Program-made: the position numbers and the translations under genes | The notes under the pieces: model-generated | The model's input: only the letters and a program-made list of their open reading frames with translations | The model's database searches: none | What the model was told of the DNA's origin: nothing | Shown here: one piece after another, positions 54,935-64,000 of the stretch | How positions within the stretch are numbered: the first letter of the stretch is position 1 | Layout of the letters: each line of letters begins with the position of its first letter | Source: Sceloporus undulatus | Taxonomy: Eukaryota > Chordata > Lepidosauria > Squamata > Phrynosomatidae | Direction: 5' to 3' | Length of the DNA stretch: 64,000 nt | Assembly (NCBI RefSeq): GCF_019175285.1 | Contig: NC_056527.1 | Location: 110,866,389-110,930,388 of the forward strand

Positions 54935-57235
54935 TTTGACCTAGACAATGATACAGTACTATTCAGGAAATGGGGAAAAAACAAGAAGAAATGGGGGTGG
55001 CTTTCATACTGCAACTCTGATTGCCATTCAACCAGTCTAGTGAAGAAAGGAAGGAAACATTTTATTTCCTCTTGGAACCCCAATTCTGTAGTCCTTTTAT
55101 TTGCATTTCTAAGGACAAGAAAATTAGAGAAAGAAGAGAGATCCTTAACATACAACTCAAAGTCAGACCATATATTATCAATAAAACTTCAGGGTAAACG
55201 TATAAACAGCACAATAATTCAGGTATATGAACCAACCACAGATGCAGATGAAGAGGAAATTGAGAGATTCTGCGATGCAGTCCAGGAAGAAATTGACAAC
55301 ATACCATCACAAGATTTCAAACTAATCATTGGAGACTTGAATGCTAAAGTTGGCAACAAAGAAGAATCAAAAACAGTAGAAGAGTTGGGTTAGAAACAAG
55401 AAATAAAGCAGGAGAGTGTGTGATAGAATTCTGTGAAGCCAACAATCTATTCATTGCAAATACCTGCTTCATACAACCAGATAGGAGACTATACACCTGG
55501 ACATCAGCAGATGGTAAACATAAAAACCAGATAGACTACATACTTGGAAGCAGAAGATGGAGAAGCTCTATCCTTGTGGCCAAAACAAGAGCAGGAGCTG
55601 ACTGTGGCACAGACCATGAACTGCTCATAACAAAAATCAGAGTTAAGCTGAAGAAGAAAGCAAAAAACATCATAATATCAAAATATGACCTGAATAACAT
55701 TTCAGATGAATTCAAGGACAATGTAAGAAACAGATTTGAATGATTGAATATAATCAACCGGAAACCTGAAGAACTGTGGACAGAAGTCAGAGACATAATT
55801 AAGGATGAATACAAATGAAACACTTCATGCAATAAAAGAAAGAAGAAAAGCAAAAGCAAAGGAAGATAGGAACAAAGCCAGAAGTATGAACCCTAACTGA
55901 AATATGTCAACAAATATGGATAACAAAACGTTGGCCAACAGACTGGAAATGCTTGATATACATACCAGCCCACAAGGAAGGAGATACAAAGGACTGCAGC
56001 AACTATCGGACAATAGTATTAATCTCACACACAAGCAAAATAATGCTCAGAATTTTGCAGCATAGACTCCAACCATACGTGGAGAGAGAAATTCCAGAGG
56101 TGCAAGCAGGATTCAGAAGAGGAGGGGGCACTTGGGACCACATTGCAAACATGTGATGGGTAATGAAGTGCACCAAAGAATTCCACAAAGAATCATCATA
56201 TGTTTTATAGACTACAGCAAAGCATTTGATTGTATAGATCACTAAAAACTATGGAATGCACTCAAAGACATGGGTGTGCCACTACATCTGATAGTCCTGG
56301 TGAGGAATCTGTACCAAGGACAAGATGCCACCATCAGAATAGAGTGGTTCCCAATAGGCAAAAAAGTCAGGCAAGGCTGCATCCTATGACCTTACTTGTC
56401 TAACTTATATGCTGAAAACATCATAAGAAAAGTAGAAATAGAATCAGAAAAAGGAGGAGTAAAGATAGGAGGAAGCAACATTAACAACCTAAGATATGAA
56501 GACGAAACCATAATATTAGCAGAAGACATTCAGGAATTGGAACAGTTAATAAGTAAGGTCAAAGACAAAAGTGCAAAGACAGGTCTGATGCTGAACATAA
56601 AGAAAACAAAAATAATGACCACAGAAGAAATACACAAAGTCAATCTAGATGATGTGGAAATTGAAATAGTTAAAGAATTCCCATATCTAGGATCAAACAT
56701 TGAAATAAGTATTCCCATATATAGGGTCAAACATTGATCAGAATGAAGACTGCTGAAGAGCAAAGACGTACAACTGAGCACTAAAGTCAGAATCGTTCAG
56801 GCCATTGTATTCCAAATTACCATGTACGGATGTGACAGCTGGACAGTGAAGGAGGCAGACAGAAAGAAAATCAATTCATTTGGAATGTGGTGCTGGAGAA
56901 GACTACTTAGGATACCATGGACAGCCAAGAAGACAAATAAATGGGTTCTTGAACAGGTCAGACCAGGGATCTCCTTGGAAGCAAAGATGATCAAGTTGAG
57001 ACTATTGCGTTTTGGCCACATCATGAAAAGGCACGGGTCACTAGAAAAAAAATAATGCTAGGAAAGGCAGAGCATAAAAAAAAGAGAGGAAGACCCCAAA
57101 CCAGATGGATAGAGTCAATTGGGGGAGTTATGGGCAAGGGCTTGTAGGATCTCGGCAGGGCAGTGGAGGATAGGGATTCTTGGAGATGCCTTATCCACAG
57201 GGTCACTGACCCAATGGCAGCTAACAACAAGAACA
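54935..57235 (+). mobile_element. BovB/RTE LINE, long but broken copy
   Basis: The endonuclease part (VYEPTTDADEEEIE, IIGDLNAKVGN, RRLYTWTSADGKHKNQIDYI, GADCGTDHELLITKI) is followed by reverse transcriptase (DCSNYRTIVLISHTSKIMLR, EVQAGFRRGGGTWDHI) and the C-terminal GHIMKRHGSLEK region. It is split into at least five frames (ending near 55393, 55743, 56156, 56737 and 57055) with deletions, for example near 55900. At about 2.3 kb it is shorter than a full BovB and certainly inactive. Confidence 0.9.
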
Positions 57236-57248
57236 AGACTTCCTGGGC

Positions 57249-57405
57249 CTTATAGAATCAAAGAATTGTAAGAGACCACAAGGACCATCCAGGATTGCCA
57301 TGCAGGAATAAACAATTGTAGTACTTCTGACAAATGGCCACCCATTCTCTGTTTAAAAACCTGCAAAGAAGGAGATGGCACCACTTATAACCTGCAGTTT
57401 CTCCA
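57249..57405 (-). mobile_element. CR1 3' end fragment
   Basis: The inverse of the CR1 end (AGAATCAAAGAATTGTAAGAG then ACCACAAGGACCATCCAGG), with ACAAATGGCCACCCATTCTC beyond it, parallels 16636-16760. Confidence 0.7.
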
Positions 57406-57409
57406 CCCC

Positions 57410-58560
57410 TGCTGTATAGGGACAGCAGCCTAAGTTAACTATAGTTCTAGTTATCAGAAAAGGAATGTGTACATACTGCCTTTCCATGGAATTCAGAACA
57501 TATGATTCTCTGATATCTGTGTGGTTCAGAGAAAATAATTAATACACAGGAATACATTGTAAATGCAATAAAATAAACACAGCACCTCACACCCTTTCCC
57601 TAGTAATGTAGTGGCAACATTTACACAAAATGTCTTCCTGTACCCAAGGCCACCTGTTCTCCAAGCACTCTGTGCCAATTTTTGCATTCTCTATCAGAAT
57701 CTCCTCCATTCGGAAGTGGGCACAGAGACCAAAGTGAGGGGACACAGAGAAAAAATGTTTTTGTTCAACAAAATATTTCAGGCATCTTCCAAATATATAC
57801 TAATGAGAGTCCAAGATCTTTTTTTTTAAAAAAAAATTAAACAAAATAATTAGTCAAATAATCATTCAATCATTTGCTACCAGTGGTACAATATATTTCT
57901 CTACTCTAGTATCACACACATTGTGACTGCTGTGGTATTTAACTGTGCATGTTGTTGAATCACACACATTGTTTACAGGGTTGAGCCAAAGTTTCTAAGA
58001 AGATCATGGGGGGAAAAAAGCCCTTTTTTGGTCTTTTCTCCACTACTCCAAGGTGGAGGAGAACCACTTTGCAGATTGTTCATTAAATATTAAGCACTAT
58101 TTGTTGTTGTTTTGGTAGCTTGCAATGAAAGGTAAAGTTTGGGGCTTTGTGGTGGATGCAGAATTGCTGGTGTTGTCTCTTGCAATTCCTTCCCCTTGTA
58201 AGACCATACCCACCAACTGTTCTGATTTGGCAGAGACAGTGTGATTCATGCTCTGCCATCTTACATTTTCAGCTGCTTCAAATGCTCCAGTTTCTCTTTC
58301 TTCCTCTCATTTTCAGTCCTTGTCCTCAGCTTATTTCTGTTGGAGAAAACTGAGTTCAAAGAGCATGAAGCCTTCTAGAGCAGATGGTGGAGAGACTAGG
58401 GCATAAGGATGATAATGTTACTGGTTCTGGTTTCTCTGCTTTCCAGCTGACAATCTTTCTGTGCAAGCATGGGGAGTTAGCCTGTTCTCTAATGTTAGCT
58501 TTCCATTTCTGTAAAACAGCATCAATCCATCAATGCATTCTTTTTGTTCTAAAACCTAAA
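57410..58560. other. Intergenic stretch, nothing recognised
   Basis: AT-rich sequence with A/T runs near 57820. No gene or repeat ends were recognised. Confidence 0.4.
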
Positions 58561-58599
58561 ACTGCTGCATCTACACTATAGACTTAAAGTCACTTGATA

Positions 58600-58661
58600 C
58601 AGGGACGTAGCCAAGATTTTAGGAAGGGGGGGGGGTCCAGACTAAGTTCCACCATTATAAT
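58600..58661 (+). mobile_element. Small DNA transposon cut by a gap
   Basis: It starts CAGGGACGTAGCCAAGATTTT, as does the element at 59646. It runs into the N gap. Confidence 0.55.
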
Positions 58662-58761
58662 NNNNNNNNNNNNNNNNNNNNNNNNNNNNNNNNNNNNNNN
58701 NNNNNNNNNNNNNNNNNNNNNNNNNNNNNNNNNNNNNNNNNNNNNNNNNNNNNNNNNNNNN
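58662..58761. other. Assembly gap of 100 N
   Basis: A round-number run of N, so its true size is unknown. Confidence 0.95.
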
Positions 58762-58764
58762 ATG

Positions 58765-58930
58765 GGTACATATGTTCATGTTGACTGTTGATCTCAGGAA
58801 GTCCCATGTCAAAAAGAAGTTGGAAATTGCATGCACATGTGGTGGAAATGTGCTAAGGCCAAAGCTTTTTGGAAAAATATTCATTCAGAAATTTAAAAAA
58901 AAATCAAATGTGAAGAGGGTTTGATGGCCA
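58765..58930 (+). mobile_element. L1 fragment
   Basis: One frame reads EVGNCMHMWWKCAKAKAFWK, the zinc-knuckle region of lizard L1 ORF2 (compare 13090-13160). The rest is missing. Confidence 0.65.
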
Positions 58931-59645
58931 AGATGTATCTCCTGAATACGACGGACTATGTAAAAATTGAAAGAGAAACCGGTGATTCCATTGAGGTCTT
59001 GGTTGGTACCTGGAATAGAGATCTTACCAAGTCTATAGACACAATCGCTCTTAAGCGTCCTTTCCAGCCTGCTTCAAATTGTAAACCATGGTATACGGAA
59101 CATTGAAATATGAAGCAGGCTGGACAATGACTAGAGCGCCACTGGTGAAAAACTCAACTTTTATCTGACCAGAGAGACTTCGGTGACTCCATTCTAGACA
59201 CTGATTTTAAACCTAACCGAGCCGACACAACTGGTCTCGGAGTCGGTGTTGGAGTCGCCTAGGCTGGTGAAAAACTCAACTTTTATCTGACAAGACACAT
59301 GATAGGAACTTTTTGATTCCTATGGAGTGGCAATGCATGTAGCGAAGAAATATTTCTGTTCTGCACGCATTGCATCTGCAAATTCTTGTCTAGCAGAGCT
59401 GTTCAGGATGGTAAGGGATCTAACTCAGATACCAGCCACCCAGAACCCCTTATTAAAATCTACTGTAGCCTTCTGTGATGCATTAAACAACCATTTCGTA
59501 AATAAAATCTCTCAGATAACAGCAGACTTGGATGTCGGCATTATTGCAAATGTGAAAGGAGAGGTATCCAGCAACTCTGTGAATGATGTTATACTGGATG
59601 AATTTGAGTCTGTGAATACTGAGGATGTGGACAAGCTCCTTGGTA

Positions 59646-59772
59646 GCAGGGACGTAGCCAAGGGGGGGGGGTTCTTGGGGTGTGTGCTGCTGCGCCACTG
59701 CACCCAAGCCCCATTATAATGGTGGCACTTAGTCTGGACCCCCTCCTTCCTAAAATCCTAGCTACATCCCTG
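59646..59772. mobile_element. 127-base DNA transposon inside the L2
   Basis: The ends are inverted (GCAGGGACGTAGCCAAG against CTAGCTACATCCCTG). TTGGTA is duplicated at 59640-59645 and 59773-59778. It carries a run of G. A 6-base target duplication does not fit hAT; the superfamily is open. Confidence 0.75.
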
Positions 59773-60159
59773 TTGGTAATGTGAAAAAGACAATTTGCTT
59801 CCTCAATCCTTGCCCTTCATGGCTGGCTGTCCAGGGCGGAGAAACAACAAGGATGCTTTTAAGACATATAATCAATGCATCTCTCAGAGAAAACCAATTA
59901 ACAGCTTGCTTAAAAGAAGTGATGGAAAAGCCACTTCTGAAAAAGCCTTCTCTAGATCCCCTGGACAAAAACAATTATAGGCCAGTCTCTCATCTTCCAT
60001 TCTTGAGCAAAGTGATAGAGAGAGTGGTTGCCATTCAACTCCAAGTAGTTTTGGGTGAAACAGATTATCTACATCCACTTCAAACCGGCTTTAGGACAGA
60101 ACATGGAGTTGAGACTGCTATGGTCACCTTACTCGATGATCTTCTTCTGGATATTGACA

Positions 60160-60162
60160 GGG

Positions 60163-60194
<32 letters not shown>

Positions 60195-60595
60195 GTAATT
60201 TTATTTATATCCCGCCTCTGCCTACGGATCGAAATGGGTTACAATAAGACAAAAATAACAATAAAATAGATAATACATATAAAAACCAACTCTACATAAT
60301 TCCCTACTCCTAAGCCCCTTCCCTGTCTTAAAAACATAACAAAAATAAAAATGACCATAAAAATAAAAATTGCTAATTAAAAATAGAGGTATTTGAGGTG
60401 AGACATCTTTCTTGGAGTAGACAGGAGCTATCAATATCAGCGGAGGGGGAGGCTAAGCTGGAAAGGGCTGACGGAAGAGATCCATCTTGACAGCCTTTTT
60501 AAAGGACTTGAGAGTGGTGATTTGATGGATCTCCTCCGGCAGGATGTTCCATAGCCTAGGAGCGGCAGATGAGAAGCCATCCTGGTCTTTTTTGG
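60160..60595 (-). mobile_element. Antisense L2-like 3' end inside the L2
   Basis: The minus strand encodes AAPRLWNILPEEIHQITTLK and FKKAVKMDLFRQPF, then stop, then a 3' UTR with the ATATAAATAAAATT end and (ATT)n at 60165-60200. It interrupts the sense L2 between its RT region and its C-terminus. Confidence 0.75.
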
Positions 60596-61114
60596 CTGCA
60601 GTAAATTCTTCCCATGATTACCAGCTTGCTTGCGGGAGTGCCTTCCTCATACAATCCACCCCACACACTCAGGTCCTCTGGGGAAAACCTGCTGCAGCCA
60701 AGGAAGACCAGGCTAGCAACGGTTACTCAGAGGACCTTCACATCGGCCGCTCCTAAACTATGGAATGACCTGCCGAAATAGATCCATCTTATAAAACTAC
60801 TCTTGACGCCTTTAAGAAGCCTGTCAAGACGGATCTCTTCCGGCAGGCCTTCTCTGACTGACCGTCCTGCTGTATTGATACGGTTTGCCCTTGTTTGCCC
60901 CAAGATGCTTCATTTTAATTATATTTATTTAATTAATTTAATTTGTATTTTATCATGTTGTTGTTCAGTTCTATAATAGGGGTAAGGGGATTGTGTAACT
61001 TTTATTTATGTATGTATGATATATGTTGTTGATGTATTTTATTGTTGTAATCCGCCTCAATCCTTTTGGGAGAGGAGGGCTATAAATAATAATAATAATA
61101 ATAATAATAAATCT

Positions 61115-62150
61115 CAGAAATACTCCCCATTGAATCTTGCATGCTCATTTCCTCCTATTTTCTCTTTCTCAACACCACTGTCCCAACCAGTCCCATCTGC
61201 ACATTGCTAGTCAGTTTCCCAGGTGAACATTGTGCTTTCTTATCCCAACAATCTCTTTTCCTCTCTGGCCATTTCCTTTGCTAACTCCCAAAGGGTAGAC
61301 AAATCCAAGAATATTGCCTTTGCCAAATATCCTCACTTCTCCTTTTGCAAGTTCATTTCAGCCTAAGCTTGCATTGATTCCTAATGCTGCAGAATTCATC
61401 TAAAAAGGAGTGATGATGATAAATGATCTGCAATTTTGTGCCCATTTTTCTTCACATACTCCTTCTTTTTTTTTTAAACACACGTATATTTTGCAAGGAT
61501 TCCCCCAGTACAGGCTTGGGATGCTGTGTTTCCTAATATGCACATTTTTATTTGTTTTGTTCTTTTGCTTTAATGAAAATAAACAAACAAAAGAACAAAA
61601 CAAATCAAAGATTAAAATAAATTATGCAATGAAACGGGGAGAAAAAAAACATAGAAAGCTAAAGCACACAAAGAAAGGAAAAGAATAAAAGCAGAATAGT
61701 GGCAGGCAGGAATCTCTATGTTCAAATGATAAAAGACTACATTAGTCCCGCAGGAGATCTTGGGGAGCTACAACCATCACACTTTACAACACAGAGACAA
61801 ACACAAATTTTAAAAAATCACATTTTGCCCACAAATGCCCCCAAAGCCCTCTGAGGGCATCAAGACATATTCTCCATATTTTAAAGCCTTCTTGGGTTAT
61901 TTGTTCTTCCCATTTTCCTTGGGCCTACATCAGTCTAAGTAGCCAAAACATGGTATTCCCCCACCCCACCCCGCCAGCCGCTAGAAGACATTTTAAATAA
62001 AATAATGAAAAGTGTGGGAAATAGGTATGTCGGTGAGTTCCAGTTCATTTATAAGTTTGACAGGTCCAGATGGGCAAGTCTGTACAAACTTTTGGGCCCA
62101 AGGAAAGAATTTATATCTCTACTAATCACAAAATCTATCTTTCCCATTTC
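61115..62150. other. Upstream of the lectin D exon, no recognised content
   Basis: A C/T-rich stretch at 61140-61300 and an A-rich stretch near 61570-61690. The expected upstream lectin exons were looked for here and not found. Confidence 0.4.
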
Positions 62151-62155
62151 GACAG

Positions 62156-62270
62156 AATGGCAAGTGGAGGTGGTCGGATAAATCAGTCAGCAATTACAAG
62201 GCCTGGATGAGTGGTGAGCCAAATGGCGTTGACAGTAATGAATTCTGCACAGAGCTGATTCAATACACAA
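62156..62270 (+). CDS. C-type lectin domain exon (lectin D, partial gene)
   Basis: A single exon of 115 bases between TTCGACAG and GTGAGT, in the correct phases. It encodes NGKWRWSDKSVSNYKAWMSG, EPN, and FCTELIQYT. Unlike lectins A and B it has the complete EPN motif (mannose type in this family) and the ordinary short end after the Cys. No signal-peptide or first domain exon was found between 53.9 kb and this point, where LINE insertions and a gap of unknown size lie. It is an orphan exon, a remnant, or a gene whose first exons are missing from the assembly. Confidence 0.7.
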
Positions 62271-62321
62271 GTGAGTAAACACTTTCCCGGTGGCTTAGGA
62301 CACATATGCTTTCATGACATA

Positions 62322-62409
62322 CCGTATATACCCATGTATAAGTCGACCTCATGTATAAGTCAAGGTGGGGTTTGGGGGCCAACATTTTGGATTTTAATAT
62401 GACCCGTGG
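62322..62409. mobile_element. TA-flanked MITE cut by a gap
   Basis: CCGTATATACCCATGTATAAG, then TCGACCTCATGTATAAGTC and GGGGGCCAACATTTTGGA, a start common in amniote genomes. The right half is lost in the N run 62410-62434. Confidence 0.6.
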
Positions 62410-62434
62410 NNNNNNNNNNNNNNNNNNNNNNNNN
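62410..62434. other. Assembly gap of 25 N
   Basis: A run of N inside the MITE and inside the intron after the lectin D exon. Confidence 0.95.
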
Positions 62435-62439
62435 GTTCT

Positions 62440-63020
62440 GTATCCTATCATCTTGTCATGATATATTGCCCACAAATTAATAGCAAGCAAACTCATTGAC
62501 CTGGGTGTCCTGGAAATATAACAGATGGAATGACACTTATAAGCATATGCTACATGTATTTGCTTCCCAATTCATGATATATATTGGATGAAAACAAAAT
62601 GTCCTGTAGGCTGTTCCCTATTTTATCTCTCAAACTAGTTGAGTTAATTTTGTTGTAGTTTTTTTTTTCTCCTGGTAAGGATAGAACAGAGGCTACTCAA
62701 GGGCATTTATCTCCGTGCCTTCCTTCCTTCCATGATTCCTGCCTTGGATGCGAGAAGGAACAAGTTGGGACCAGGACCGAGATCTTGATTTACCTGAAAA
62801 TCAATGTAAATTATAAAGTTTTAAAATACTGCACAAGAACTATATACCTAAACAAGTTTCTTGTTCTTCCCTCTGAGCCCCAAATGTCAACAGAACATGG
62901 GCGCCTACCTATACTTGATCCTTTTGCCTTTTTTGACATCCTGGCCTTCACTCCTTTTTCCAGGATGGTGAGTCTCCTTAACAAATATTTAGATTATGTT
63001 CACTATTTTAGCAATGGCGA
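62440..63020. other. Intron-like stretch of lectin D, nothing recognised
   Basis: No repeat ends or exons were recognised. Confidence 0.35.
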
Positions 63021-63023
63021 TCT

Positions 63024-63250
63024 AGGGTTGCTGTTCCCACTGCAGAATTAATAAGGTTTGGCACCAGTTTACCCTGTCGTGGCTCTATCTATGGATATCC
63101 TGGTGATTTGTATGTTGACTGTCGGCACCCGAGCTCTGTGATAAAGAAGGCTACATATCTTACATAACTACATATTCCAGGATTGAATAGCATTGGATAG
63201 GGAAGTTTAAAGCTGGGGTTAGGTGTCAAACTGCCATTGATCTGTGTTAT
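63024..63250. mobile_element. MITE family A, diverged
   Basis: CCCACTGCAGAATTAATAAGG at the left, AGGTGTCAAACTGCCATTGA at the right. Confidence 0.55.
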
Positions 63251-63289
63251 GCACAGTAACAGGTAACATCTTTCTTTAGATTCTATTTA

Positions 63290-63500
63290 GTCTGCATCGG
63301 CTGTACGTGTACTGGAATAATCCTGTTTGACTCTGCTTTTCCCGCTTATGGAATCCTGGGCTATGTTAGTTTTTGTGAGATATTTTACTTTACTGTCACA
63401 GACCTCTAGGGCCACAATAACCTGCAACGGCTTCATAGAATGGAGCCCAAGGCAATTAAAGTGGTGTCAAACTGCATTATTTCTGCAGTGCAGACCCTGA
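63290..63500. mobile_element. MITE family A, second copy in tandem
   Basis: TGTACTGGAATAATCCTGTTT at the left, GGTGTCAAACTGCATTATTT then CTGCAGTGCAGACC at the right. Confidence 0.6.
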
Positions 63501-63897
63501 CCAGGAGTGTTATTATGCCACTTTTGGTAAACCAATGGTGCATTATACAGACCGCCTGAAAGCATCGGTCTGCCGCCACCCGCCCATTAGCGCCGCCAAG
63601 GAGCCCAGCGGCTAAACCGCGAGGCTCTTGGTGCCGCCCAAAGAAAGCACCAAACTGGCACTTCTTGTTGCCGCGTGCTAATGAAAGGGCGCACTCGTGA
63701 CTCATATTAGTGCCCGCTGCGACATGCAGATTCTAAGCATCCGCTACGTCAAAGATGCCCATGTAGAACAAGGCGCTGCCTATTTTGTACATTCCCCGGA
63801 TGTACTAGGGTTTAGGGGGCGTGCATAAAGCACGTCCCTTTCCTAACCATAGTACGTCCTGGCGGACGTACTTTACGCCCATGCAGAACAGGCCAAA
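63500..63897. mobile_element. GC-rich MITE, copy 3 (reverse orientation)
   Basis: It ends CCCATGCAGAACAGGCCAAA, the inverse of the start of copy 2. Inside are the inverted GGATGTACTAGGGTTTAGGG / TCCTAACCATAGTACGTCC pair and GATGCCCATGTAG. Confidence 0.65.
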
Positions 63898-63959
63898 TGA
63901 GACCTATAACTTGGTCCATACTGTGCTTGGATTTTCCTGGTAACCATTTTGCTTTTTAG

Positions 63960-64000
63960 AATTTACTCATCCGGACAAGAAACTATAAAGGCTTTTCAAT
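63960..64000 (+). pseudogene. Possible last exon of lectin D at the window edge
   Basis: GTAACCATTTTG..TTTTAG followed by TTTACTC matches the end of the last intron and the start of the last exon of lectin C near 53600-53640. The exon phase fits the exon at 62156. The sequence then departs from the family (no WND is seen) and the window ends. It looks worn. Confidence 0.35.

Larger units (their letters stand above)
58940..61112 (+). mobile_element. L2 LINE, long broken copy with nested insertions
   Basis: Frames are at 58940-59106, 59327-59645 and 59781-60155, the last with NASLRENQLTACLKEVMEKP and NNYRPVSHLPFLSKVIERVV. An APKLWNDLP region near 60750 follows, and a GTTGTAATCCGCCTCA end with (AAT)n to 61112. 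They give one L2 in order. Small DNA-transposon and antisense L2 insertions split it. A 27-base direct repeat (CTGGTGAAAAACTCAACTTT..) also occurs at 59143 and 59265. Confidence 0.8.

Overview
The window looks like nuclear DNA of a squamate reptile, probably an iguanian lizard. It carries many Sauria-type SINEs with BovB-like tails, BovB/RTE, L2, CR1 and L1 LINEs, and several families of palindromic MITEs. Two families of small secreted proteins lie between them. The species cannot be named from the sequence alone. Three runs of N (31636-31735, 58662-58761, 62410-62434) show that it is a draft assembly.

Left half (about 1.6-28 kb): a cluster of four vertebrate RNase A superfamily genes. Each has its whole coding region in one exon just after a splice acceptor. 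One lies on the minus strand (1913-2341) and three on the plus strand (8261-8707, 18475-18915, 26844-27293). All four have the six-cysteine, angiogenin-like layout. Three keep the catalytic His/Lys/His triad. The minus-strand gene has Gln where the catalytic Lys should be. Candidate TATA boxes and non-coding first exons are visible for the plus-strand genes, and those of the third and fourth genes are clearly related, so they were duplicated with their promoters.

Right half (about 32-64 kb): a cluster of secreted C-type lectin-domain genes related to squamate and venom C-type lectins. Two look intact on the minus strand (lectin A, 32556-36249; lectin B, 38292-45030). They have five coding exons each, with TATA boxes and non-coding first exons. 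A decayed plus-strand copy (lectin C, about 50.1-53.9 kb) and an isolated exon with a possible final exon at the right edge (lectin D, 62156-64000) follow. Lectins A and B share an unusual extension of about 31-41 residues just before the WND motif, and both lack the Glu of the EPN/QPD sugar-binding motif.

The rest is mostly transposon sediment. It includes two 5S-rRNA-derived SINEs, a 5'-truncated L1 with a perfect 15-bp target duplication and an open frame, a BovB remnant of about 2.3 kb, and an L2 that has taken in both a small DNA transposon and an antisense L2 end. There is also a four-layer nest at 4.4-5.5 kb, a GC-rich MITE family with three copies, and a coiled-coil pseudogene split by a MITE inside lectin B. 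Both protein families are typical of secreted defence or venom-gland repertoires, but nothing here shows where they are expressed.
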